Shown: positions 13,075-24,600 of the stretch, piece after piece | Position numbering within the stretch: the first letter of the stretch is position 1 | How the letters are laid out: every line of letters begins with the position of its first letter | The notes under the pieces: generated by a model | What the model was told of the DNA's origin: nothing | What the model saw: the letters and a program-made list of their open reading frames with translations, nothing else | Databases searched by the model: none | Made by a program: the position numbers and the translations under genes | Assembly: GCA_945643635.1 (NCBI GenBank) | Contig: CALZFC010000031.1 | Coordinates: 2,669,501-2,733,500, forward strand | DNA: 64,000 bases | From: Allodiplogaster sudhausi | Lineage: Eukaryota > Nematoda > Chromadorea > Rhabditida > Diplogasteridae | Direction: 5' to 3'

Positions 13075-15378
13075 CACTTGTTGTGATCCTGAGAGATGGC
13101 AATGTTGTCCTTCGGAGCGTGTGCCGGACGGTGGGAAAGATGTGTAAATCAAGGAGCATCCTCTGGGCACTCCTATTCACGCATGCTGGGCTGTGTCATT
13201 GGAAAAGATGACAGGGGTCAGGGGTGAGGAGAGAGGGAGTGTGAGGGTATGAAGCAGAGAAAGAGAGGGAATGAGGATGGAGTGTAATGATTTGAATTTA
13301 AGAAAAGATGGAATGAGAAAATTAGAGAAACTGAGAGAGGCAGACATAGAGAGATGAAGAAAGAGACAGAAACAGACCGTTGTCTAGCAAAATGCTAGGC
13401 GGACTAGACCAGGACTGAAAAGCTGTTTGATGGAAAGCTATGGCCGCATCTCAACCTTTCTGCTAGACATTACCACTCAATTATGAATACAGAGCAGAGG
13501 TGGGAATGGGCCGGCCCATTTTCCCAAGGCCCCGGCTGGGCCCAAGAAAAGTTGGGCCGGCCCGTAGTCCCGATTTTGCCCTCAAGTCAGAAATTTCTGG
13601 CAAATTGATGGTAAAGACGTAAACTTTAAATTTTCGGAAGAATTAGAAATAAGTTTATATATACTAAATATGGCAATGGATACATCAAATCACTTAATTA
13701 GAGTGGAAATGTTGTTATGAAAATTTTAAGAATTTTTTTTACATTAAAAAGGTAAAATTTAAATCTGAGAGGCTTAATCGGGCCGGCCGGGCCGGGCCGG
13801 GCCCAAAATTACAAGGCCCGGAAATTTCCGGCCGGGCCGGGCCGAGAGTTAGGGCACTAAGGTCCGGGCTGGCCCAAAAATTTTGGGCCCATTCCCACCT
13901 CTGATCCAGAGTCTATCTTTACGATGACAGATGAGCCAAGGCATCAGAATTACTGCGAAACGCGCTTGCTTCATTTTCATTAGTGTGCTATATGAATTCA
14001 TGATACGAATTGCTCAACGCTGAAATGTAGTTCCAACTAAGGCGCCAAATTACCTTACTCCTATACTTGGAAAACAAAACGGAACCACGGGTCGCTCCAT
14101 ATTGTCAGCTGGGGAAGAAAGAGCGGCCACGTGACAGTTAGCTACCTCCTTTCCCTCCGTCCTCCTTGTACTCTTTTACTCTCTCTTCTCTCTCTCTCTC
14201 TCTCCCCTAACTGTTGCTTCTGTTAGTCGTAGTAGACCGAGCTCCGCGGCAGTGCTTCCATCTGTCGGCTGCGCTTCTTCTTCCATTCCTCTTCTTTGCT
14301 CAACTTCTCCGTAATTCCTCTGACTGCCTTTCTCCTTCTTCATCACTTCACCAATTCTCTCTCTGTCTCTCTCTCTCCTCTCTGCTCTCTCCCCAGCCCA
14401 TCACTCTTCTTGTAAATACCAAGCCGGCCGTACCATACACGAGAAACAGGCAACATCTACAAGAGGATGAGATAAGGGAAGTGTACAAGAGTTTAATCAC
14501 TTGGCGATCAAATGTGACAGTGCAGAGGAAACCGCAGGATCGTTAAACGGTCATGGTGATAAGCTGAGGATTTAGGAGAGATCAAGGAAAAGGATCCATT
14601 ACCGAGGAACGTCTTAACACTGGACTGTCACTGTTTGCCCTGCACACATACAGACTTCAGTAACCCAGCTATCACGGATAGGAAAAGCTTGAGGAAGAGG
14701 GGGGGGGGGGGTTTAAGTTGCGATAGCTAAAGATGTTCTAAAAAAGAGTGAAACCGAGACCGCGAAGAAGTTTGAGAAAAGTGCAGTGTGCGGAGGAGAG
14801 TATAATGAACACCATCACGTGTCACGATGTTTTAGACGAAAAAAGTGAAAGCGAGAACGAAATGATAACGAGATGAAAAAGAGGAAGCTTAAACAGATAG
14901 AGGGAAGAGAGTCAGAGAGGTGACATGAAAGAGAGATTAAAAAAAGAGTGAGACAGCGAGGGAGAGAAAGAATGAGGGGGGGAGAGAGAGAGGGAGGGAG
15001 GGAGAGACAAAGACGACGCAAAGACTAGATGTTGCCCTAGGGTGTTAGACTGATGAGCCTCAGTTGTGGAGACTAGCGGCCGGGCCAGCCTTTTTGCGGT
15101 TCTGCTCAGTAGAGGGCAAGGAGGGCTCACAAGAATGGTTAAAGGGGCTGGACCCCGGTCTGGCAGGAACTGGGCCGACAGCTGCTTTCTTGCTCTTCCC
15201 GTGCATGCATGGCATTTGCTCCGGAGATTGGGCGATTAGAAATCTGTGCGAAAAGAAGGATAAGTATGTACACAAAAAAGGGGGGAGGAGGATCAGACGA
15301 GGAAAAGGTTAGAGAAAAAGGGCAGTTAAGGGAGTCGAGGAGTGATGGTGAGAGGGAGAAAGAGTGATAGCCAGAGAC

Positions 15379-15427
<49 letters not shown>

Positions 15428-16114
15428 GGAAAGATAGAGAGAGAGAGAGGGAGAGAGAGAGAGAGGGAGAGAGGGAGAGGGAGAGGGAGAGAGGGAGAGA
15501 GAGAGAGAGATATCCGCAGATGTTAAGGCTCAGATGATGAAGTGTGGCAATTATCAGCTGCTACACGCAGCGAGCGGACCACATGCATCGGTCTCACCCC
15601 GCACAGCTCTTCCACGAAACACTCTTGTTCTTCTGCCACAAAGGCTAATTCTGTGGCATTCTCTCCTCCTATCTCTGTCTCTCTCTCTCTCGTCTCATCT
15701 CTCTCTCTCTGACTATCCAACTCCCTCTCTATCACACATCTTGAGAGGTTCTATCCTCGATTCCTCGTTCAAAGCATATGGGGCGCAATCACTAGCGAAA
15801 AGCCCGTTAAGAGATGGAAGCGGCTGATGATGGGAAGTTTTAGATAGATGCTAAAACTAGACTCTGTTAACTGATGAGAGGTAATTTCATCCCTTCCTCT
15901 TCAGGAGAGCAACAGAATTACTTCTTCTGCGTAGGCTGGAATAGCGAGAGATATCAGCGAAACGAAAAAGCACTTGAGCAAGCGGCCGCGCGCTAGAAAG
16001 CGGTGAAAAGTGGGGAAAAGTCTTGATCAGGAGAGAGAGCGAGAAAGAGAGAGAGGGGGAGAGAGAGAGGGAGGGAGGGAGAGAGGGAGAGGGAGAAAGA
16101 GAGAGGGAGAGAAT

Positions 16115-16161
<47 letters not shown>

Positions 16162-19100
16162 AGAGAGAGAGAAAAGAGAGAGCGAGATGGAACGGAGCGA
16201 GGTGTTAGTGAAAGTGCTGGCAAAAAACGTGTTCATTACAACAACAGGGTTTTGGTTAACGCATCGAGCGAATGAACGAGTCTGCAAAGGAAATCCACAG
16301 GAAAGGTGGTGGATGCGAACAATGATAAATGGGATAGGCTAAGGAATAGTTGAGAAATCCGCTGATAGGGGCTCTGGTATATGGAACCAACAAGTCCTTG
16401 GTTAGCTCACCAATCGTACTTCATTCTTAATGTGTAACCAACGGAACTATTTTGTCAGATTCAATGTAAAACATACAATATCCGGCTGAAACTGCCTTCT
16501 GCTGGTGACATACCTGCTATTAGTCCTAAAATAAAATAAAAACTCCTTGGAAGGGGGGGGGCGGGGAACCCCCGTCCACTTTTACACACACAGTGCGCGT
16601 AGAATAATCAGCAAAGTGTGGAGAAGTCTTCTCTCACTCGTGTCTCCTTACCATTAGCCGAGTGACTACTAAAAAAAAGGCGGAAGCGAGGGAAAGATGA
16701 AGCTGCCTGTCCATTTTTGAGAGAATCCACCACTACTACACAATCCATGAATGTTCAATGATGCGTTCTGATGGTGCAAAGATGACAGCATCTCTATTTC
16801 TACTTTCCCTTTCCATCGCTCTCTCTCTCTCTTACTCTTATAATAACTCCCCCTTTCTCTCTTTCATTCTTTCACTAAACTTAAGGCTTTCCTCTCGCTA
16901 TCTATCCTTCCATTACAAACAACTCATTGTGAAGAATACAATATTGACAGTTGGAATGCACAACAGCTATTGTGCAGTGATCATTATATTGGCGGTGACA
17001 AGCGACTATGTGATATGCAAAAATTATAGTTATGATAGAATTTTTGAGCAGCGCAGAATCAAGCGAAAAGTAATGACTATCTTAATGTGATTTCTGCAGG
17101 ATCATACCACAGATCAAATGCTAATTCGCAAAGAAGAAAAAGAAAGAGAGAGAGAGAGAGAGAGAATGCGCGACAGCTCTGAGAAAATACAGTAACTGCT
17201 TCCATACAAATACAGTTGCTTATATCATCGAAACCGTAGTAGTTCGTTCGAACAAAAGCTGAAAAATAAGAGTACGGATCGAGGGATCCACAGAGACAGA
17301 CAGCAGTAGGCATGACTAGTTAATGCGAAAAGGGAAGCAGCAACTCGGAAAGGTGACCATATGGCTTGACCACTCCACCTATACAATATGCATGGGATAC
17401 AGGAAGAGATTCAAATATCCACACCAAGTCAAGGTTGCATAGTAGAAAAGATTATTCGGTCCTGAAGGCACTGCATTAACTAAATCTGTAAAACCATGGG
17501 TGAACAAAGCATTAATGCATACGATACCTTGTTTTCTTTTTTATAATAATTTAGAATCTATGATAAATTAAAATAATAAATCAACAACGCGGACACATTT
17601 CCCAGTGATGACCAACGATGCCTCTACTAACTTGGAATTTCCTTCCTTCTCTCCATTACATTTCTTCCTTAATATAAATATCACATTCAGAAACGTGAAC
17701 TACTCTTTCTATAGAAAGACAGAGCTCTCATCCCTCACTCATCCCTCTCTCTCTCTCACTCTCTCTCTCTTTCTCTAACCATGACGAATGACCCACACGC
17801 TTTTTCAAAACTAATGTAGGGAGGAAAGAGAGCGGCGCGGCAAAGGCCCGACAAGAAGGATCTGCGAGTCGCGGACAAGAGTGACTGATGTTAGGTCAAA
17901 ATGCAAATTTCGTCAAGATGGAAAGACCCTTTCGCAGTCCAAGGATGATCTTTACAGAAGCTGCTAACAATAAGTCAGATAACCTACAGTTATATGGGAC
18001 AGGAAGAAGCATGTAATGTATACTCGTCATTTCTACTGATACTGAGATTGTTACTAATAGAAACCAAGAATTGGTACATTAACAGCGGCCATTTACAACC
18101 TGTAGAAAGATCCTGGGGACGAAAGAGTGGTGCAGGATAGAAGCAGACCTGCGCATATATTCACTCACTTCTTCTCTCTTTCTCTACTCCTGCGCTCTCT
18201 CTCTCTCTCTTTCTCTCTCTCTTCCGATCTGCTTCTCTGTGTCTCAATCACTAATCGGCTACTTCTGCCACTGCCGATCGAGCTAGAACACAGTGATGAA
18301 TGCTAATGAACAGGCGCGTCCTCGCACCAAGTACTCTTCTCTATCGCTCTGTTTCTCTCTCTCTCTCGCCTTCTCTCACTCTTTCTGACACTTATCCATC
18401 TCTGTCATCCATTCTCTTTTTCTCTTCCACCTTTCCTCTCCTCTCATAGTTGACCCGACCCGTGTAGATGACCCTTCACAGCTCGCGACAATAGCAGATT
18501 CCTATGGCCAGAAGTTGCACTTCTACTTCTCCCAATAGCTCAAAGCTCCCATATTTTCTTGACGGCTAAACTTATATCACAAAACCGTAGGAAATTAGTC
18601 CAACAACACAGATTTCTAAATAAAAAAAGAAGAGTTGAATCCCAATTTGAAGAGGGATCTCCACGTGGCTTAAATCTATCCCTTATTAACATAGCCTTCT
18701 CGCTCCGCTCTACTCTAGATACTTCGTCTAACTTCCCATTCTTATCCCTTTTCCTAAAAAAGGACCTTAAATTTTTTCAATAAAATACAACACAAGCAGT
18801 AGTCTTCTTCATTCGCTTACCACTGCGAGAGTGAGCTGCTATTACAAGAGAGCGTGGCTAACGATAAGCACTCCCTCGAGAACAACCAAAGCACTCATTC
18901 GTCACGGAGAAAGACAAGGAAGGGGTTGGGTAAAGTTGCCAGTCTGGACAGGCCTGTCGCAGTTAGACAGAAATCTATTATGAACAAACGGCAATTCCTT
19001 AATAAATCAATGTCCAACATTCTTCTGCTGATTTTAAGGAAAAAAACCCTCTCCTTAATCATATAATTACCGGTTTTTCGGGGAAACGATATCAAACACT

Positions 19101-20569
19101 TTCATTACTACTTCATTTCCTATGACTTGTAAAACATCAGTTATTAACTGCGACCTTTCAGCAAGAATCACATGAGCTGCCTGATAGTAGAATGTCCATT
19201 ATTGCAGCATTTTGATGACAGTTGGCTCCTAATTAGGCATCTCAGATTCACGAGAACTGACCTTCCCGGCCTCTCGCGAGCATGTCCTGTTCTTGTTCAT
19301 CACAGAGGGAAGAGAGTCTTCCGCTGTTAGTAGACATCCGTTCCAACTCACAGTCGAAGCAGTCTTCGTTCGTGTTGAGGAAAGGCGGCGGAATCACGTC
19401 GATTCGAGGGCATATTGGAAGGGCTGAAATAGTAAGAGAGGAGAGAGACTCTCTCTTCAGCCAGAGAAAGAAAGAATGGCCTTAAGAAAGGCAAGGATTA
19501 CCCCTGTTATGGTAGTCGTTGCGAGGATAGAAGTATGCATGGTCACTGTGGGCTCTTCTTGCACTGATGACGTCATAACTCAGCCCACGAGGGGGAGAGC
19601 AGAGAAGATGCTGTGGCGGGGGCAGAGTGGAGTGCATCTCCATGTCCATCTCTCGCTCTCCCTGCTCGCTTATCTCTTCGACATGCCGAACTGAGGGAGA
19701 GGAAAGAACGCTGAATCGGTCATCTTCCGATTCTCCGCACCCGCCAACGTTGTAGACGGCCGTTAGAGCTGCCGTGGCTGAAATTAAGACATTCGTTTGA
19801 GAATGCACTTATTATACATTTCTAGTGGCAAAATGTTAATTGTGATTGAACAAAAAAAGTAAAGATATCGGGCTCATAATAGCTACGTACCCCCAAAAAG
19901 ATCATGGAAGAATTTTAATTGAGGCATAAAAGAGAAGAATGAATTAATTAATTAATGAATTAATGAAACATCTAACGGCGAAAGCATCTCTCGCAGTCGC
20001 ATGACTCACTGCCCATCGGGGGAACGTTCTCAACGTCAAAACGTCTGCTGGCAGATTCGTTCAGTGTCTCAGTCGAAGATGAACTGGAAAAAAGATAACT
20101 GACCAAAGTCACTCGGGGGAATGGCAGACTGGGTTGATGTCATTGACATAGTTAAACACAATTTCGCACGTCTAGAATCAACATTTGGATGAGCATTCGC
20201 TAATTAGAATTACTTACTGACATATTAAAATGAACACAATTAACCTGCGCAAATGATGTAGAACCAAACTTGTATAGACAATAACCTTTTTTTGTGACCA
20301 CCGTGGAAACAACGTGGTGTGAAAAAAAAAGTTTCACGTTAAGAGGAACACTTAGAAATCACGAGTTAATAAAGTGAGTAAGAAATAGACGAACATTGGA
20401 ACAACGGGAGTGGAGGCAGTTTCCTCATCCTCATCCGAGTGTTCGGGAGAAGCCACGGGCACGGCGCCCTTCTCAGCGGAGTCTGCAGAGTCAACTCGCG
20501 GCCGCCGACCTCCGCGGCCAAACGTGCGAAACTTACGGCAGATATCACTGATGTTCACCGGCATCATTC
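169..20569 (-). CDS. Long multi-exon gene for an unrecognised Ser/Pro/Arg-rich, probably disordered protein
   Basis: I do not recognise this protein. Exons in coding order (high to low coordinates): 20569-~20400, opening GA-ATG-ATG directly after a TTCGTTCAG acceptor, so a trans-spliced start is possible; 20083-20010; 19777-19502; 19423-19262; ~12204-12023; 11618-11001; 10230-10168; 9515-9448; 9035-8961; 7144-6956; 6506-6285; 3667-3530; 761-662; ~340-169 (stop TAG). Codon phase agrees across 20083>19777>19423, 12204>11618>10230>9515>9035 and 7144>6506>3667>761>340, which is strong evidence for single transcripts. The links 20.5>20.08, 19.26>12.2 and 8.96>7.14 are not phase-proven, so exons may be missing. 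The product is low-complexity: runs of Ser, Pro, Arg and acidic residues, RSHSTHSVSF- and RTASLRRTLS-like phosphorylatable stretches, no transmembrane segment or enzyme motif. It looks like a scaffold or cytoplasmic-tail protein (inference). Introns carry transposons and GA/CT tracts. Confidence 0.6.
784..1471 (+). repeat. Left inverted-repeat arm of the 2.3-kb element
   Basis: Inverted counterpart of 2398-3052. The shared block runs from the TATA-rich tip, through a GC-rich patch near 1300-1370, to the GTATATAAATCATGATTCTG stretch at the inner edge. High similarity between the arms suggests recent insertion or gene conversion between them. Confidence 0.8.
1534..2134 (-). CDS. Two-exon passenger gene inside the inverted-repeat element, ~146 residues, unknown function
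   Basis: Exon 1 runs 2109-2017 from the first in-frame ATG, or from 2134 if the CCTCAG acceptor there is used. It ends at ATCATG|GTACTT. Exon 2 runs 1881-1534, entered after AATCTTTAG in phase 0, and ends in TAA. The reading frame is continuous across the junction. Exon 1 contains GVEVEQLERGFALKSGNRP; exon 2 begins AETEQCWKAHTRADAARIVK, then has a Pro/Gln-rich middle, an acidic stretch (DSKNEDAAMAQEEE) and a basic C-terminus VPVKKIRR, a possible nuclear-localisation signal. I recognise no family; it is not an evident transposase. It may be a host gene captured by the element or an element-encoded accessory protein. Coding status rests on composition and phase only. Confidence 0.5.
2398..3052 (-). 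repeat. Right inverted-repeat arm of the 2.3-kb element
   Basis: Reverse-complement copy of 784-1471. The outer tip ends in GACGCGATTTGCGAGAG read inward, then differs from the left arm for about 25 bp before similarity resumes at CCCGGCCAAAATCGA. Confidence 0.8.
3152..3467. mobile_element. 316-bp hAT-like MITE with 8-bp target duplication
   Basis: The ends are inverted copies: GGGACAGTATCAAAACAGCA at the left and the complement of GGGACCGTGTCAAAACAGCA at the right, continuing as CGACRTTTGCGC. The element is flanked by a perfect 8-bp direct repeat GATTTCAC at 3144-3151 and 3468-3475. An 8-bp duplication with short inverted ends and no coding capacity fits a non-autonomous hAT element (established for the superfamily; P and Merlin elements also give 8-9 bp). 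It lies in an intron of the minus-strand gene. Confidence 0.8.
3970..4155. repeat. GA/G-rich low-complexity tract
   Basis: Nearly pure (GA)n with interspersed G runs of up to ten bases. It generates long spurious reading frames on the complementary strand (Ser/Leu/Pro only). No coding evidence. Confidence 0.9.
12700..13075. repeat. Compound GA microsatellite cluster
   Basis: Three long (GA)n blocks (about 12717-12760, 12840-12945 and 13030-13073) separated by degenerate purine-rich sequence. Part of the GA/CT load typical of introns in this window. Apparent Ser/Leu reading frames through it are artefacts. Confidence 0.9.
13495..13903. mobile_element. 409-bp hAT-like MITE rich in GGGCCGGCCC
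   Basis: Terminal inverted repeats CAGAGGTGGGAATGGGCC at the left and its complement GGCCCATTCCCACCTCTG at the right. The 8 bp on each side match in seven positions (ATACAGAG, 13487-13494, against ATCCAGAG, 13904-13911), as expected for an ageing hAT target duplication. CAGAGGTGGG-type ends are typical of hAT elements. Subterminal GGGCCGGCC blocks surround an AT-rich centre, and no open frame is present. Intronic in the large minus-strand gene. Confidence 0.8.
15131..15243 (-). CDS. Candidate extra exon of the large minus-strand gene
   Basis: A 113-nt segment with a good acceptor (CTTTTCGCACAG) and donor (CATTCTT|GTGAGC). In the phase-2-to-phase-1 frame it reads QSPEQMPCMHGKSKKAAVGP and onward with similar Ser/Pro/Lys composition. 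Another frame is also open, so the reading is not settled. It lies in the otherwise exon-poor stretch between exons at 19.3 and 12.2 kb and could fill that gap. The phase does not fit either neighbour directly. Confidence 0.35.
15380..15515. repeat. GA microsatellite
   Basis: (GA)n with scattered GGGA units on the plus strand. Intronic, no coding evidence. Confidence 0.9.
16028..16190. repeat. GA microsatellite
   Basis: Long (GA)n tract with GGGA interruptions that creates artefactual Arg/Glu and Ser/Leu reading frames on the two strands. Intronic. Confidence 0.9.
16350..19260. other. Intronic stretch with no supported exon
   Basis: Between candidate exon 15131-15243 and exon 19262-19423 I see only short open frames, poly-G near 16550, CT microsatellites near 17750, 18190 and 18360, and AT-rich sequence. 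Short open frames here lack paired splice sites and coding-like composition. Confidence 0.5.
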
Positions 20570-21659
20570 CTGAACGAAGTAACCATACAATATAAAGATA
20601 TAACAATGAGAACTAATTCCAATGTTTAACAGAATATGAGAGATCAATAGAACATGATAAGATCAGTGGTTATTTATCGCTTCTCTTATCAAGGAGAGCG
20701 AGAGAAAACAAAGATTTAAATAAAACATGAGTCACCACGGAAGATGCACACGATGATAACTGTGTAAAATGTTCTCCATTGTTTTAGGTGAGATCGGGTA
20801 AGAGCAGTTGAAAAAATGTCGTGATGAATGTAGTGCAAAAGTGCAAGCATGGCGGACGAAATTGGAACCGCCTAGGAATACTAGGACAGCGATGGCTTAC
20901 AGGTGCTGAGTTGAGAGACAAGGCACCCACGAGAGGGAGCAAGGAAAGAGAATGAGAAGCTCGCTGACAACTGTTCCGGCCGGGCAGGAAAAGGTCAGTC
21001 GGATTGCACAAGAAAGAAAGCCTAGCGGCTATTAGGCGGCAAGCAGAGTAACACCACCTTTTTTTTTATACGAAAAACCTTTTTAAATCCTTGATTATCT
21101 TCCGTTGATCTAACAAAACAAATTTGCGAATAAAATATAAAAAATAGTACCACAGGATAATCAAGCTTAGCTCAGCATGCTAATCCTCCTAAATTAGCTG
21201 GAACTATGGTACGCGAAGACATGAACAATCTAAAACAAACAGCAATCAACACGACAACAAAACCAGGAACAGGTGAAAACCAAGGTGATCTAAAATTTAA
21301 ATTTCAAAATCAAATTATGGTGCTTAAAATGAAAGAGATTTAGGAATTTTCAGATCTGTAATTAACGTTCAATTTAGAATTACGTGCCATTCAGTGGTAA
21401 AATGAGCGGTGGATTTCTCTATGGTGTAGAAGCGTAACAACTTGTTAGTGCAACAGCCTTATTGTTTCAAAATGTAGAATAACTGCGGAAAGTCTGATGT
21501 GACATACCTTTTGTGTTGCATATGACGTAAGATTTTGCTCTAATATGTCATTGTGTCATGAGCGTGATATCTTGTACCAATTGCTGCGAGCCGTGTTCTT
21601 AACCGGGGTCACTTAGTTCTAATCGTAATAATGAATGACAGGCCTCTTCTCTCGTTACA

Positions 21660-24600
21660 ATGGATATTGCTGATACGGGGAGTGCAGTTGTCAGTTACTT
21701 GTTCTACAAATTTATTCTTTTGCCTGATTCGCACTTGCGTTTAAAGAAAATCGAGATAAAATACTGAAATTTTGATGCAGTTGTTCTTTTAATCAGACCG
21801 ACGATGTCAAGACAATAAATGAAGAAGCGAACGGCGAGAATGGCGAAGAGAAAGAAGAAGAGCAAGCGAACGAGGAAGAGGGAGACTGCGAGACGGAACT
21901 CAAGCGAGTCCAAGTCTGCAACATCCCCATCTTCCTCGGCCACAAGGCATTCCGAAAGCTTCTGGACAAGTTAGCATTGCCATTCATGCGACTGGAATTT
22001 GATTTGTTCCATATACATTATGAATCTGGCTCTGAAAATACTCTGCAATTTTCTTCATTAACCCCGTAAATAATAGCCTTCTTTCTTCTTATTATGCGGT
22101 AATACTTTGTTTCGAAGAACTGTTCTAATCGTTGAGCGTAAGCGGTTTGAAAAAGATCTCTGTTGAGATCACTCGGTTCCTTAGCCGTGAAGAAGATTCG
22201 CCTGATGCGCGACACGGCGTACGTCTCCTTCTCTTCGGCAGAAGATGCCACGGCGGCCGTGCCTCTCATCGACGGCCTCGTCGTCAAGAAGGCCACTCTC
22301 TCCGCTAAGATTGCACCGCCCGAGCCCAGGAAGGGCGCTAATCTTCCGGTTGGTTCCTTCTTCATGTTTTCCTACCTTTTCTCTAAAAGAATTATAAAAT
22401 ACCTTACTAATGTCAATTCGTAGTGTAAAGAGTCGTTAAATATGGTGAGAGTTTTGCAGACTACGCTTTATTGCTCTTTTTAAAGTTATATTTTCCTTCT
22501 CAAGAACATTTCTATACAGCGCCCCGAAGAAGCGCGCGTGAAAACTGCGCGAGAGTCCGTGACTCCCCTCGCAGACGTGTTCTACGAGGAACAACTCAAC
22601 AGCAAGACCAAAGTTTGCAATCTTTCTCAACCCTTTGTGCGAATGAACCAGGCTGTGTTGCAATCTTCCCATCACATAGCTTTTGTATATTTGAGGAGTG
22701 CCATCGAATCGCGAAGAATCTCCTGACACAAATGTGGAAAGCCTTCGTGCCGGGCATGAAGGGAGTCAACTCGCATCAGATTTTGAACAAGGTATCTATT
22801 ACTTTATTTGTTCTCCGCATTTTTTTCTTTGTACAATACAACATTTTGAGTGGTTTATCAAAGGGAATCGTATCTTTTATATCACCAGATTCGACCCTCC
22901 CCAGTGACCTCCGGCTACCGAAACAAGTGCGAGTTCACCGTTGGCAAGGATCTCGATGGCAAGGTTAATAGATTATTGTTTTTTTTTACATGCACAGCTC
23001 TTGTTTTAATAAATAAGAGAAGATTTTCACAAAGTTTTCGTACTTGTCATGAATAAGCATGAAAAGAGGTACCCGGTATACTGTAATGATTACTACATAA
23101 TCCCACTGATGTATTGAATTAGATTCGTGTTGGTTTCGTGGGTGGCCGCTTCTCTAAGAATGAGCACTACGTCTTGCCAGTTGATGACTGCGACAACATG
23201 TCGAATCACATGAAGAGAATCGTCCGCGAGTTTGCCACTTTCGTGGAGGAGTCCGGTGAGGAAACTCATGGATTTGCACTAACCTTTTGCTATTTAATGG
23301 TTAACTATAATTTACTTACCATGTACTCACAAAATGCAATAAAATTGTTCTTTAACTATTCATTTCAGGCATGGAGCCCTTTGATGAATTCGCGCGAAAA
23401 GGGACGTGGAAGATGTTGACTCTGCGTGAGCTCAGCGGAGATGTCATGCTCATTGTCACTGTCTTCCCATTCGAGGACAAAGAGAAGGAGAAAGAAGAGA
23501 AGACACGGGTCATTGAGAGGTCAGCAATGGAGAAAACAATGCAGTGGTATTTACAATTAATTCTCTGCAAGAAGGCTATTAAAGATTGGGAAAGGAAGGT
23601 CCCTCTTTTGGACATTATTGTTTATTATTACTGTTCATCCCTTTCAATGAAATGCTCTATCAGCGAATACTTGTGAAGGGTGTATTTCGTTAAGCTTTTC
23701 AGGTTCTGTACTGGCAACACATTCGAAAGAGGATTTCGGGTGACTTCTCTGTATTGGCAAGTGCAGGAACACGCGAGTGATTCTGCTATATACGAACACG
23801 TTTATGGTCATTTATTTTTGGATTGTTTTTAGATTATTATTTTTTTGATGAGAGATTCAAGGTATAAAATTAAGTTGATCAAGTGGAACCTGTATTCAGG
23901 CGCCCCTTACATCTACGAGACTCTGCTTGGAGTACGCTTCCGTGTGTCCCCTGACGCTTTCTTCCAAACGAACAGCGCCGCTGCGGCAGTTCTTTATAAA
24001 ACTATTGGTCCGTTTATTATATTTCCTTATTTTATTTGTTTTTATATACATTTTTTTCCTTTTGTTGAATTGGTGAAATGATACGGTACTTTGGTGCACA
24101 GTACTATTGTTTTAGGTGAAGCGTGCTCTCTTCGCAGATGTTCTGAAGAAGTCAAGAATGTGGAGGTGAAGGGAGAGGACGAACAAATGAATGGAGAGGA
24201 GAAGAAAGAGAGCGAAGTGAGGGGAGATGAGACGAATGGAGAAGCGAAGAAAGAGGACGAGGTGAAGAGAGAAGAGACAGATGGAAAGGAAGAGAAGAAA
24301 GCGGACGATGGAGAGGAAGGACCACAGGCGAAGAAAGCCAAATTAGAAGAGGCAGAAGATGTAAAAGTGGAAGGAGAAACGACGATAGAGAAGGAGGACG
24401 CTAAGGAAAAGGTTTGTGCATCTCTTCTCTCACTATTTATTTCATAATGCTTCGAATTGCTTCTCTGTTTAACGTAAGTTATTGTAATTGCCCTATTCAG
24501 ACATTTAAACATTTCTATTTCAAAATACTGCGAATTGGATATGATTTTTCAGGTGGCGCCAGAGGAGTGCACCGTTTTGTTGGACATCTGCTGTGGAACT

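Noticed and set aside
12585..13170. Two minus-strand Ser/Leu-rich open frames of 110-140 codons
   Set aside because: Entirely due to GA microsatellites read on the complementary strand.
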